From Planococcus maitriensis (lineage in GTDB: Bacteria; Bacillota; Bacilli; Bacillales_A; Planococcaceae), in contig NZ_QLZQ01000001.1 of NCBI RefSeq assembly GCF_003289925.1, positions 1,232,282-1,296,281 on the forward strand: a DNA stretch of 64,000 nucleotides. The letters run 5' to 3'. Positions within the stretch are counted from its first letter, which is position 1; every line of letters starts with the position of its first letter. The notes below the pieces were generated by a model. That model was not told the DNA's origin and searched no databases. It worked only from the letters and a program-made list of their open reading frames with translations. Positions 34,694-42,812 of the stretch are shown here, piece by piece. The position numbers and the translations under genes are program-made.

Positions 34694-36223
34694 ATGGACG
34701 AAAAGCGACCGGGAGAAGAACAGCAACCCGAAGCGCAAGCGGCAGAGGAACCGAAGTCGCATTTTATTCGAATGAAAACATTCTATTTCATTATGCTCGT
34801 CTTTTCCTTGATTATTGCGACAGCGGGCATCACCGTTTTCGCATTGACTTTTGGAGACGAAAAGGCGGTCGAAGTGAACAGCCCCGAACGCCAGGAATTC
34901 CAGAAGCTTTATTCGGCTTATGACCAAATCGAGCAGGAATACTTCGAGGAAGTGGAACAGGAAGATTTAATCAACGGTGCCATCAACGGCATGGTGGATG
35001 CCCTTGGCGACCCGTATTCCGATTATATGGATGAAAAAGAAGCTGCCCAGTTCATGGAAGGCATTTCTTCAAGCTTTGAAGGAATCGGGGCAGAAGTCCA
35101 AGAGCGCAATGGGTACGTAACGGTTGTTTCGCCGATCAAGAACTCGCCGGCTGAAAAAGCGGGGGTTTTGCCAAATGACCAGATTTTAGAAGTTGACGGC
35201 GAAAGCATTCAAGGGTTTTCTACGACCGAAGCGGTCATGTTGATCCGCGGGGAAAAAGGGACCGAAGTGACCTTGACGATCCAGCGCGGCGAGAATGCTG
35301 ACCCGATCGAAATCACGATCGTCCGCGATGAGATTCCGATCGAAACGGTGTATGCGGAAATGGTCAATGACCAAGTCGCCCATATCAATATCACCAGTTT
35401 CTCTGAGAACACTTATGATGAATTGCAGGAAGCCATTGCTGAAATGGAAGAACAAGGCATGGAAGCGGCAGTCCTTGATGTGCGCCAGAATCCAGGCGGC
35501 TTGTTGAATACGGCGCTCGATATTTCCAACCTCTTCATCGAAGAAGGCAAGGAAATGTTCGAAGTGCAGGCAAAAGGCGAAGAGCCGGAAGTGTACTTGG
35601 CTACAGGCGGCGATAAACTGGATATCCCGGTCACTTTACTGATCGACGGAGGCAGTGCATCGGCTTCTGAGATTTTGGCAGGAGCGATGAGTGAATCCGC
35701 GGATGTGACATTGGTCGGCGAAAAAACCTTCGGGAAAGGGACCGTCCAAACAGCGAACGACCTGTCGGATGGCTCAAACCTGAAGTTCACGACCGCTAAA
35801 TGGCTGACTCCGGATGGCAATTGGATCCACGAAGAAGGCATCGAGCCGGATGAAGTGGTCCCATATCCGGAATACGCATCCCTGCCGTTTCTTGATCCGT
35901 CAGTCGAATTGAAGGATGGCAGCATTTCCGAACAAGTGCAGACTGCTGAGAAAATGCTGGATGCACTCGGTTATGAAGTCGGTGAAATCGACGGCGTGTT
36001 CGAAGAAGAAATGGAGCAGGCAGTCATCGAATTCCAGGAAGCGAACGATCTGGAAGCGGACGGTGTATTGACCGAAGATACAACGTATGCGGTCATGGAC
36101 CAATTGCGCGAAAAGATCAATACGGAAGACCCGCAGCTTCAAGAAGCAACAACGATCTTGATGGAACAAGCTGGATTAACAACGGAAGAACCGGCTGATG
36201 AAGAAGCGGGCACAGAAGAATAA
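34694..36223 (+). CDS. ctpA: C-terminal processing peptidase, family S41 (CtpA-like)
   Basis: A 509-residue membrane-anchored protease. The N-terminus is cytosolic and charged, with one membrane segment near residues 28-51. A PDZ domain follows (about 110-190), then the S41 catalytic domain with the S323/K348 dyad (G-G-S-A-S-A-S-E and F-G-K-G-T-V-Q), which keeps the usual 25-residue spacing. A peptidoglycan-binding domain ends the protein (L-G-Y-E-V-G-E-I-D-G-V-F). It acts outside the membrane. The ATG is used because AGAAAGTGGTGA, nearly a full anti-SD match, lies 6 nt upstream. Confidence 0.92.
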   Translation: MDEKRPGEEQQPEAQAAEEPKSHFIRMKTFYFIMLVFSLIIATAGITVFALTFGDEKAVEVNSPERQEFQKLYSAYDQIEQEYFEEVEQEDLINGAINGMVDALGDPYSDYMDEKEAAQFMEGISSSFEGIGAEVQERNGYVTVVSPIKNSPAEKAGVLPNDQILEVDGESIQGFSTTEAVMLIRGEKGTEVTLTIQRGENADPIEITIVRDEIPIETVYAEMVNDQVAHINITSFSENTYDELQEAIAEMEEQGMEAAVLDVRQNPGGLLNTALDISNLFIEEGKEMFEVQAKGEEPEVYLATGGDKLDIPVTLLIDGGSASASEILAGAMSESADVTLVGEKTFGKGTVQTANDLSDGSNLKFTTAKWLTPDGNWIHEEGIEPDEVVPYPEYASLPFLDPSVELKDGSISEQVQTAEKMLDALGYEVGEIDGVFEEEMEQAVIEFQEANDLEADGVLTEDTTYAVMDQLREKINTEDPQLQEATTILMEQAGLTTEEPADEEAGTEE

Positions 36224-36231
36224 GATAGTGG

Positions 36232-36261
36232 AAAAGGCCCGCTTCCGGCGGGCCTTTTCTT
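36232..36261 (+). terminator. Intrinsic terminator of ctpA
   Basis: Stem aaaaggcccgc / gcgggcctttt with a 5-nt loop. Confidence 0.9.
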
Positions 36262-36285
36262 GCACATGGAAGAAAGGGTGAGTCG

Positions 36286-37167
36286 ATGGTTGATGTTTAT
36301 TTATTCAGTGGTTTTCTCGGGAGCGGGAAGACGACTTTACTGAAGAAAATGATCATGGAGTTTAAAGAAAAAGGCTTGAAACCGGCGGTGTTCATGAACG
36401 AACTCGGCTCGATGAATTTCGATTCGGAAGAAGTGGGGGACGGGGTGCCGCTCAAGGAAATCCTGGATGGCTGCATTTGCTGCAGCGGCTCGGAAAAATC
36501 GGAAGCGCAAATCCAGACCTTGCTCGCGGAGTCGGAATTCGACGTATTATTGATCGAAACGACAGGGGCGGCGCATCCTGTCGAAGCACTCGATGCGATA
36601 TTCTCGCCGCTGTTCGCGGAGCGCTTGAACTTCCGCGGGATCGTGACGGTGGCTGACAGCAAACGCTTTTTGGAGCGCCAGCAATTGTCACCACAAATCC
36701 GCTCGTTGTTCATCGAGCAGATCCGCCATGCCGATTTATTGCTGGCGAATAAAATGGATTTGCTGAGCGAACCGGAACAAAGCCAGGCGATTTTTGAAAT
36801 CCAGCAAATCAATCCGACGGCACGCATCGTCCAGACGGTCCATGCCAAAGTGCCGCTAAAATTGCTTGAATCTGTGAGCCCTGCACAGCGAGGGCCGGTC
36901 GAACAAGCACCGGTGTCAAAATTGAATTTGCAGACGAAAATCGTTTCATTTGATGAGCCCATCGAGCGCGAAGCGTTTGAAGAGTGGCTGCGCAATTTGC
37001 CGGATACGGTCTACCGCATCAAAGGCTATCTCACGCTTTCAGGCCATAGCTACCCGCATTCTTTCCAATATGCGTATGGCATGGTGCAATGGCTTCCCGA
37101 ATATATGAAGCTGCGCAACCAGATTGTGCTGATCGGTGAAAACCTTGAGGAGCTGGCTATGCCATGA
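36286..37167 (+). CDS. CobW/COG0523-family GTPase, putative metal chaperone
   Basis: A 293-residue G3E GTPase. The P-loop G-F-L-G-S-G-K-T-T is at residues 9-17, the metal-binding G-C-I-C-C at 62-66, the T-x-G region follows, and the N-K-M-D motif is near 150. The C-terminal CobW domain is short. Family members deliver zinc or cobalt; which metal cannot be told, as there is no Zur site or metalloenzyme paralogue in view. It overlaps the next gene (79 aa) by 4 nt, so they are coupled. Confidence 0.87.
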   Translation: MVDVYLFSGFLGSGKTTLLKKMIMEFKEKGLKPAVFMNELGSMNFDSEEVGDGVPLKEILDGCICCSGSEKSEAQIQTLLAESEFDVLLIETTGAAHPVEALDAIFSPLFAERLNFRGIVTVADSKRFLERQQLSPQIRSLFIEQIRHADLLLANKMDLLSEPEQSQAIFEIQQINPTARIVQTVHAKVPLKLLESVSPAQRGPVEQAPVSKLNLQTKIVSFDEPIEREAFEEWLRNLPDTVYRIKGYLTLSGHSYPHSFQYAYGMVQWLPEYMKLRNQIVLIGENLEELAMP

Positions 37168-37403
37168 TCGAGGCGTATAAAAGCTTATGGCCTGACCGGC
37201 AAGGGGTACAGTGCATCACGACGCAGGACGAGTTGGAAACAAACATACGCGTGGAGCTGAACGACGAATTGACCCACCCGCGTGTCCGCAAATCGGTGGA
37301 GGAAAAGCTGCAACTGGCGATCGTGCGAATCCATGAGTCGGCGCTTGCGGAAGAGGAAAAAACACAATTGATCCAGTTATACAAAAAACTTGCCGCTCAT
37401 TGA
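37164..37403 (+). CDS. 79-aa protein of unknown function coupled to the CobW GTPase
   Basis: A 79-residue, mostly helical, charged protein. Its start overlaps the GTPase stop by 4 nt (ATGA), giving translational coupling. The last codons (KKLAAH) are part of the terminator palindrome. It has one Cys and two His besides the terminal one, so it is not an obvious metal carrier. I do not recognise a family. The coupling suggests a partner or regulator of the GTPase. Confidence 0.68.
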   Translation: MIEAYKSLWPDRQGVQCITTQDELETNIRVELNDELTHPRVRKSVEEKLQLAIVRIHESALAEEEKTQLIQLYKKLAAH

Positions 37404-37419
37404 GCGGCAAGTTTTTTTT
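37383..37419. terminator. Bidirectional terminator overlapping both stop codons
   Basis: A perfect palindrome with 17-nt arms (37383-37399 and 37401-37417) around one central T. It contains the stop codons of both convergent genes. A and T runs at the two ends allow termination both ways. Confidence 0.93.
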
Positions 37420-38746
37420 GGATGATTAACAGGCGGATCGACAAGGTGATGGCGCCTGCCGTGAGCCCGGCGATCAGCCCGACCCAATAGCCGAATGCGC
37501 CGAGATCGGTGTATGTGGCGAACAGATAGCCAGAAGGCAGCCCGATGACCCAATAGGAAATGAGCGCCATGATGAAGGTGATATTGACGTCTTTATAGCC
37601 GCGCAGCGCCCCTTGCACCGGAGCTTGGACGGCATCCGACACTTGGAACAAGGCGGCAAAGATCAGGAACTGGACAGCGAGCCCGATCACCGCCGGGTCG
37701 GAAGAATACAACTGGGCAATCGGTTCCCGCAAGAAGTAGAGAATGGCGGAAGAGATGACGCTGAGCGTCACGGCTGCACCGACGCCGAGCCAGCTGTATT
37801 GCTTGGCATGTGACGCACGCTTTGCCCCCACTTCGAACCCGACCAGTATCGTCGCGCCCATCGATATGCTGAGCGGCAGCATATAGAGGAGCGAGGCGAA
37901 GTTCAATGCAATCTGATGGGCGGCGATGGTGATCGTCCCGTATACAGACATCATGAATGTGACCGCGGAAAAGATGCTCGTTTCGGCGAAGATCGAAATG
38001 CCGATCGGCACGCCGATCCCTGTGATTTCCTTCCAACGGGCCAAAGAAGGCCGTGCCCATTTGCGGAAAATCCCGAATGACTTGAACGGTTCATTCGTAT
38101 GGATGATGAACGCGGCAATCGCGAGCACTAGCCAATACGTGATGGCCGACGCCATCCCGGCACCTGGGCCGCCGAGTTCAGGAAAGCCGAAGTTTCCGAA
38201 GATCAGCAAATAATTGAAGAAAACATTGATCGGTGCAGACATCAAGGTGATGAACATCGTGACGCGGGTAGCACCGAGCGCATCGATATACGAGCGCAGC
38301 GCGTTATAGGCGAACAGCGGGACCAGTCCTAAGCTCATCGCAAAAATATAGCTGCGAGCTACTTCGTTGACGGCGGGTTCAAGATCCATGAACCCGAGCA
38401 GCCAACCGATGCCGAAAAAGAAAAAGCCGAAGACGGCAGCGGCGAGGATGATAGCCAAGTAAATCCCTTGCTGCACCGCGTCTTTCACGCCTTCTTTTTT
38501 CTTGGCTCCCATCAATTGTGCTACAATTGGAGTAATGGACATGAGGATGCCGGCAAGGCCGATATAAACCGGAACCCAAAAAGAGGATCCGATCGACACG
38601 CCGGCAAGATCCTCGGTCCCGTAGCGGGCGGTCATGTAAATATCGAAAAAAGTCACCATATACATAGCGACTTGGGTGATGAGAATCGGCAAGACGATTT
38701 TCATTAAAAGTTTCAGTTTTTCTTGAGTCGTTTTCGTTTCGTACAT
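37397..38746 (-). CDS. MATE-family multidrug/sodium efflux transporter
   Basis: A 449-residue transporter with about twelve predicted membrane segments. V-L-P-I-L-I-T-Q-V near residue 20 and the repeat layout with T-I-A-A-H-Q-I-A-L-N and G-A-T-I-L-V-G in the second half are typical of the NorM/MATE family, which export cationic drugs in exchange for sodium or protons. The ATG at 38746 is used (8 nt from GGGAGG); 38752 is also possible but very close to the site. The C-terminus (KKLAAQ) is encoded by the terminator palindrome. Confidence 0.9.
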   Translation of the reverse strand: MYETKTTQEKLKLLMKIVLPILITQVAMYMVTFFDIYMTARYGTEDLAGVSIGSSFWVPVYIGLAGILMSITPIVAQLMGAKKKEGVKDAVQQGIYLAIILAAAVFGFFFFGIGWLLGFMDLEPAVNEVARSYIFAMSLGLVPLFAYNALRSYIDALGATRVTMFITLMSAPINVFFNYLLIFGNFGFPELGGPGAGMASAITYWLVLAIAAFIIHTNEPFKSFGIFRKWARPSLARWKEITGIGVPIGISIFAETSIFSAVTFMMSVYGTITIAAHQIALNFASLLYMLPLSISMGATILVGFEVGAKRASHAKQYSWLGVGAAVTLSVISSAILYFLREPIAQLYSSDPAVIGLAVQFLIFAALFQVSDAVQAPVQGALRGYKDVNITFIMALISYWVIGLPSGYLFATYTDLGAFGYWVGLIAGLTAGAITLSIRLLIIQKKLAAQ

Positions 38747-38855
38747 ATTCATAGCCTCCCAATACACTTGCAATACCAAATAAAACGAGTATATCACACA
38801 AACCGTGCAAAGTGATGAAGACACCTATGCACACAGTAGGAGAGTAGGACAACAG

Positions 38856-39932
38856 ATGGAAAACAAGACAATCATTCTAACGGGCGGCGGAACGGCCGGC
38901 CATGTTTCATTGAACCAGGCAATCATCCCGGAACTGGAAAAACTCGGGTTCCGCGTCGAATATATCGGCTCCAAAGAAGGCATCGAAAACGAATTGATCC
39001 GCGACTCGTATCCGGAAATTACATACCACGCCATTTCAAGCGGCAAACTGCGCCGTTATTTCTCAATGAAGAATTTCACGGACCCGTTCCGTGTGGGGGC
39101 AGGATTGACGCAAGCCTTGAACATCATCCGCAAAGTGAAGCCGGTCGCAATCTTCTCAAAAGGCGGTTTCGTCTCAGTGCCGGTCGCGATGGCAGGGCGT
39201 CTCGCAGGCGTGCCTGTCATCATCCATGAATCCGATGTAACACCAGGCCTTGCGAACAAATTGGCAATCCCGTTTGCAGACCATATCTTTACGGTCTTCA
39301 AGGAAACGATGCGCCATGTGCCGAAAGAGAAATCGACTTGCACAGGCTCGGTCATCCGCAGTGAATTGCTTGATGGCTCTGCAGCGAGCGGCAGGGAATT
39401 ATGCCATTTCGATAACACCCATAAAGTATTGATGGTGATGGGCGGAAGCCAAGGGTCGGCTCTCATCAATGATGCGGTGCGCGAGAACCTGGATATGTTG
39501 ACCGAGCAATTCAATATCATTCATTTATGCGGGAAAGGCAATATCGATGAACGCCTTGAAGGCCACGAACAGTATTGCCAGTTCGAATATGTGACGCATG
39601 AATTGTCGCATCTTTTGCATTTGACGGACCTCGTCGTCTCCCGCGCAGGGTCGAATTCGATCTTTGAATTTCTGGCCTTGAAAAAGCCGATGCTGCTCAT
39701 TCCCCTATCGAAGCAAAAAAGCCGGGGAGACCAGATCCTGAATGCCAATTTATTTGAGGCGCAAGGCTTTGCCCATGTCCTTGAAGAAGAGCAATTGAAT
39801 GCACAGAGCTTCATGGCGGCGATTGAACGCCTAGTTGCAGAAGAAGAGCAATTGATACAAGCTATGACAGAAGCGGAACCGCCGAAAACCGCCTATGAAA
39901 TGGCGAAGTTGGTGGCTGCGCACGCCAAATAA
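38856..39932 (+). CDS. murG: UDP-GlcNAc:lipid I transferase MurG
   Basis: A 358-residue GT28 glycosyltransferase that adds GlcNAc to lipid I, making lipid II for cell wall synthesis. The loop T-G-G-G-T-A-G-H is at residues 9-16, I-I-H-E-S-D-V-T-P-G near 120 and the donor site V-S-R-A-G-S-N-S-I-F-E-F near 262. The sequence follows the staphylococcal type (I-S-S-G-K-L-R-R-Y). It stands outside a dcw cluster and just upstream of dapF, as two peptidoglycan precursor genes. The start is the ATG at 38856. Confidence 0.92.
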   Translation: MENKTIILTGGGTAGHVSLNQAIIPELEKLGFRVEYIGSKEGIENELIRDSYPEITYHAISSGKLRRYFSMKNFTDPFRVGAGLTQALNIIRKVKPVAIFSKGGFVSVPVAMAGRLAGVPVIIHESDVTPGLANKLAIPFADHIFTVFKETMRHVPKEKSTCTGSVIRSELLDGSAASGRELCHFDNTHKVLMVMGGSQGSALINDAVRENLDMLTEQFNIIHLCGKGNIDERLEGHEQYCQFEYVTHELSHLLHLTDLVVSRAGSNSIFEFLALKKPMLLIPLSKQKSRGDQILNANLFEAQGFAHVLEEEQLNAQSFMAAIERLVAEEEQLIQAMTEAEPPKTAYEMAKLVAAHAK

Positions 39933-39955
39933 ACTTGAGTTGAAGAGGTGTCGTT

Positions 39956-40903
39956 ATGGAATTACTGAAAGTACATGGTTCAATGAATACATTTTTCCTC
40001 TATGAAGGAAGCGACCGCGATGATTTTCCGCAATTGGCAAAGGAATTGGCATTGCTCGACCCTAGCGTGGACGGCTTATTGACCGTCTCGCCATCTTCAC
40101 GTGCCGATGCTAAAATGCGTGTCTTCAATACGGACGGTTCCGAAGCTTCCATGTGCGGCAATGGTTTGCGCTGCGTCGCGCGCTATGTTTGCGAACGGGA
40201 AGGCATCGAACAGGCCGTAATCGAAACGATGAAAGCGGATTTGGCGGTGCAAAAAGAACAGGAAGTCGACGCCGGCGTAAACATGTACGGTGTTGAAATT
40301 TCACCGGTGTCTTTCCAGCTTGCCGATTTGCCGATGATGTTCGATCAGCATACGGAATGGCGCCAACGTGCGTTGCCATTCGTGGGTGCTGACATTCCGT
40401 TTACGGCAGTTGCCGTGCCGAACCCTCACCTGATCGGGATCGTCGGCAAGGACTTGCAGCAAGACCCATCCCATCAGGAAAAATGGGCCGCTTATTTTAA
40501 CGGCGACAATCCCTATTTTCCGGACGGGGTCAATTTAAGTTATGTGACGCCATTAAAAGAAGGGATTTTTGTCCGGACTTACGAGAGAGGCGTCGGCTTT
40601 ACGGACGCCTGCGGTACAGCCATGACGGCATCCGCTTTGGTCAGCTGCCTTGCGGGGCTCGTCCCGTTCGGTGACGTTTCCGTCTTTAACCCAGGTGGTA
40701 TGGTTAACTGTTCGGTAAAATCCGCGGACGGCCAGTATCAATTGAAATTGAGCGGCAATGCGACATATCTGGGCGTTTATCGCTTCCGTGCCGGCACTGC
40801 TTCAGCAGGCGGCGAGCTGGAACTGATGAACCAGTCGGATGAGCAGCCGGCTTATGAAAGATTCATTGAGAAAATCAGCGGTGCGACAGCAGAGCTGAGA
40901 TAA
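39956..40903 (+). CDS. dapF: Diaminopimelate epimerase
   Basis: A 315-residue DapF that turns LL- into meso-diaminopimelate for peptidoglycan and lysine. Both catalytic cysteines are visible: C67 in S-M-C-G-N-G-L-R-C and C219 in D-A-C-G-T-A-M-T-A-S. The protein is somewhat longer than many DapF (about 280), with the extra residues at the C-terminus. It is 23 nt after murG; the ATG follows GAAGAGGTG. A meso-DAP product would fit some Gram-positive walls, but Planococcus uses lysine, so lysine synthesis may be the main role. Confidence 0.92.
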   Translation: MELLKVHGSMNTFFLYEGSDRDDFPQLAKELALLDPSVDGLLTVSPSSRADAKMRVFNTDGSEASMCGNGLRCVARYVCEREGIEQAVIETMKADLAVQKEQEVDAGVNMYGVEISPVSFQLADLPMMFDQHTEWRQRALPFVGADIPFTAVAVPNPHLIGIVGKDLQQDPSHQEKWAAYFNGDNPYFPDGVNLSYVTPLKEGIFVRTYERGVGFTDACGTAMTASALVSCLAGLVPFGDVSVFNPGGMVNCSVKSADGQYQLKLSGNATYLGVYRFRAGTASAGGELELMNQSDEQPAYERFIEKISGATAELR

Positions 40904-40921
40904 CAGAAAGCGGTGGATTCG

Positions 40922-42568
40922 ATGTCCGGACCATTTACGAAAGAGCAAATGGATATGCTGTACGGGAAAGCGGCCGACCCGGTCTATTACATGGAACAGC
41001 AAGGGAACGGCTTTGTTTATGCTTGGGTCAATCCGGTCTGCATGGAAATTTTCGGGATCGATTTGACGGGCCGCACTGTAGAAGAGTGCATGCCGAGGGA
41101 ATTAGCCCATGAAATCCATAAACAATACCGGATTGCGATCAAGCGCAATGAACGGCATCGTTACCGTGATTATAGCCTGTTTTCCGACCGCGGCACCGCG
41201 ATGGAAACCGAGCTGACCCCATTCAGGCACGAGGGCGTGCAATATGTGCTGGCCATCACGAGGGATGTGACTGAACAAAAGAAAATAGAAGAGGATTATC
41301 TGTTCTATCAATCGCTTGTGCAGAATTCAGTCGATCCGATGTTGATGATCTCGGCGGATTTCACCATTCTTGATATGAACCCGGCTTATGAAAAAACCTT
41401 TGGCGTGGAACGCCAGGAATGGATTGGCCGCAATTACGATGACATTCCGCACGACAAGCAGAAATTCTTCGAAACGGGCAAGCTCCTTCTTGAAAACAGC
41501 CGGAGTACCCACAAAGCGAGTTCGATTTTCTTGAACCGTGTCAAAAGCGATGGGCGCGAGGCAAAGTTTTCAGCCAGTTATTCATTGATCAAGGAAGATG
41601 GAATCATCCGTGCTTTCCATGTCGTGTTCCGTGAGCTGACGAATGAATTGTTATTGAAGCATGAACTGAAACGGACGGAGAATATTCTGGAAAGCTACAA
41701 GGATGCACTGAATTACGCAGCACTCGTACTCATTTGGGATATCTCCGGTATGATTGAATTTGCCAATGATAACTTCAAGAAACTGACGGGCTTTGACAGC
41801 AGTGAATTGACCGGGATGAATATACTGTCGATCGGGCAAGCCATCATGCCTGAGCAGCAACTTGCACATCTCCAGTCTGTCCTGAAAAAAGGCGAAATCT
41901 GGCGCGGTCAAGTGCGAAGCCTGAAGAAGAATGGGCAGCCGTTCTGGGTGGATGCCACGATCATTCCGCTATTTGATGTCGAAGGGCGGATCTATCAGAT
42001 GCTCTCCATCCTGTTCGATATCACCGACCGCAAGGAAATGGAAGAGCAATTGCACCATATGGCGTATCACGATCCGTTGACGAATTTGCCGAATCGCCGG
42101 ATGATGGTCAAACATTTCCGTGAAATGGCAGCGTATAGCCGCCGGATGGGAGACCAAGTCGCTGTTTTATACATAGATGGCGATAATTTCAAGGAAATCA
42201 ATGATCAGCATGGCCATGAAATCGGCGATGAATTCATTCATCAATTTGCCCGCGCGCTTGAACGCAGCATCCGAAAGCGGGATGTGGCGGCGCGTATCGG
42301 AGGAGATGAATTTCTCATCCTGCTGCCAGGGATTTCCGCCAACGATAGCCGCAGCCAGATCGAGAGCATCATCTCGCGAATCCAGCAAACCTTGAAAGAT
42401 GGATGGATTATCGACGGCCAGCAATTCTCCCCGACTTGCTCAATCGGAAGTGCCTTATATCCAGAAGATGGGAGCGAGTTCGAGGAGCTGATCCAAAAAG
42501 CCGACCATGCACTTTATGAAGCGAAGAAAAAAGGCGGGGGCATCGTTTGTTTTCACGGCGAAGAATGA
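40922..42568 (+). CDS. PAS-PAS-PAS-GGDEF diguanylate cyclase
   Basis: A 548-residue soluble signalling protein. Three PAS domains run in order (about 10-120, 125-245, 255-375) and a GGDEF domain ends it (385-545). The active-site G-G-D-E-F is at 460-464, preceded by R-I, and the motif D-G-D-N-F-K-E-I-N-D is intact, so it should make cyclic di-GMP. No EAL domain and no membrane segment are seen. The ATG follows AGAAAGCGGTGG. It starts 19 nt after dapF with no terminator between them. Confidence 0.9.
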   Translation: MSGPFTKEQMDMLYGKAADPVYYMEQQGNGFVYAWVNPVCMEIFGIDLTGRTVEECMPRELAHEIHKQYRIAIKRNERHRYRDYSLFSDRGTAMETELTPFRHEGVQYVLAITRDVTEQKKIEEDYLFYQSLVQNSVDPMLMISADFTILDMNPAYEKTFGVERQEWIGRNYDDIPHDKQKFFETGKLLLENSRSTHKASSIFLNRVKSDGREAKFSASYSLIKEDGIIRAFHVVFRELTNELLLKHELKRTENILESYKDALNYAALVLIWDISGMIEFANDNFKKLTGFDSSELTGMNILSIGQAIMPEQQLAHLQSVLKKGEIWRGQVRSLKKNGQPFWVDATIIPLFDVEGRIYQMLSILFDITDRKEMEEQLHHMAYHDPLTNLPNRRMMVKHFREMAAYSRRMGDQVAVLYIDGDNFKEINDQHGHEIGDEFIHQFARALERSIRKRDVAARIGGDEFLILLPGISANDSRSQIESIISRIQQTLKDGWIIDGQQFSPTCSIGSALYPEDGSEFEELIQKADHALYEAKKKGGGIVCFHGEE

Positions 42569-42610
42569 GTTTCTTCCATAAGAAACCGGTAATTCTGCCG
42601 CCTTGGATGC

Positions 42611-42626
42611 ATGTAAGCGCTTCAAT
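42611..42626 (+). promoter_or_regulatory. Putative catabolite-responsive element (cre) upstream of odhA
   Basis: ATGTAAGCGCTTCAAT matches the CcpA consensus WTGNAANCGNWNNCAW with one mismatch and holds the palindromic core AAGCGCTT. It lies about 190 nt before odhA and just after the GGDEF gene. Confidence 0.5.
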
Positions 42627-42812
42627 GTGTTTTAACTGAATCTTTTCAAGTAAAAGCATTGTTTTTTTCAGTGGAAGTAGTAAGATTGATATGGAAATTC
42701 GTTCAGTACCGCTACAGCCCTGCCGCTTTAAGTCGGGCGAGGGGCGTGCTAAAATAGGAAAGACCTATAAATAAAAGTGAATGCCATAAGGCAAATAGTT
42801 GGAGGTTATTCA

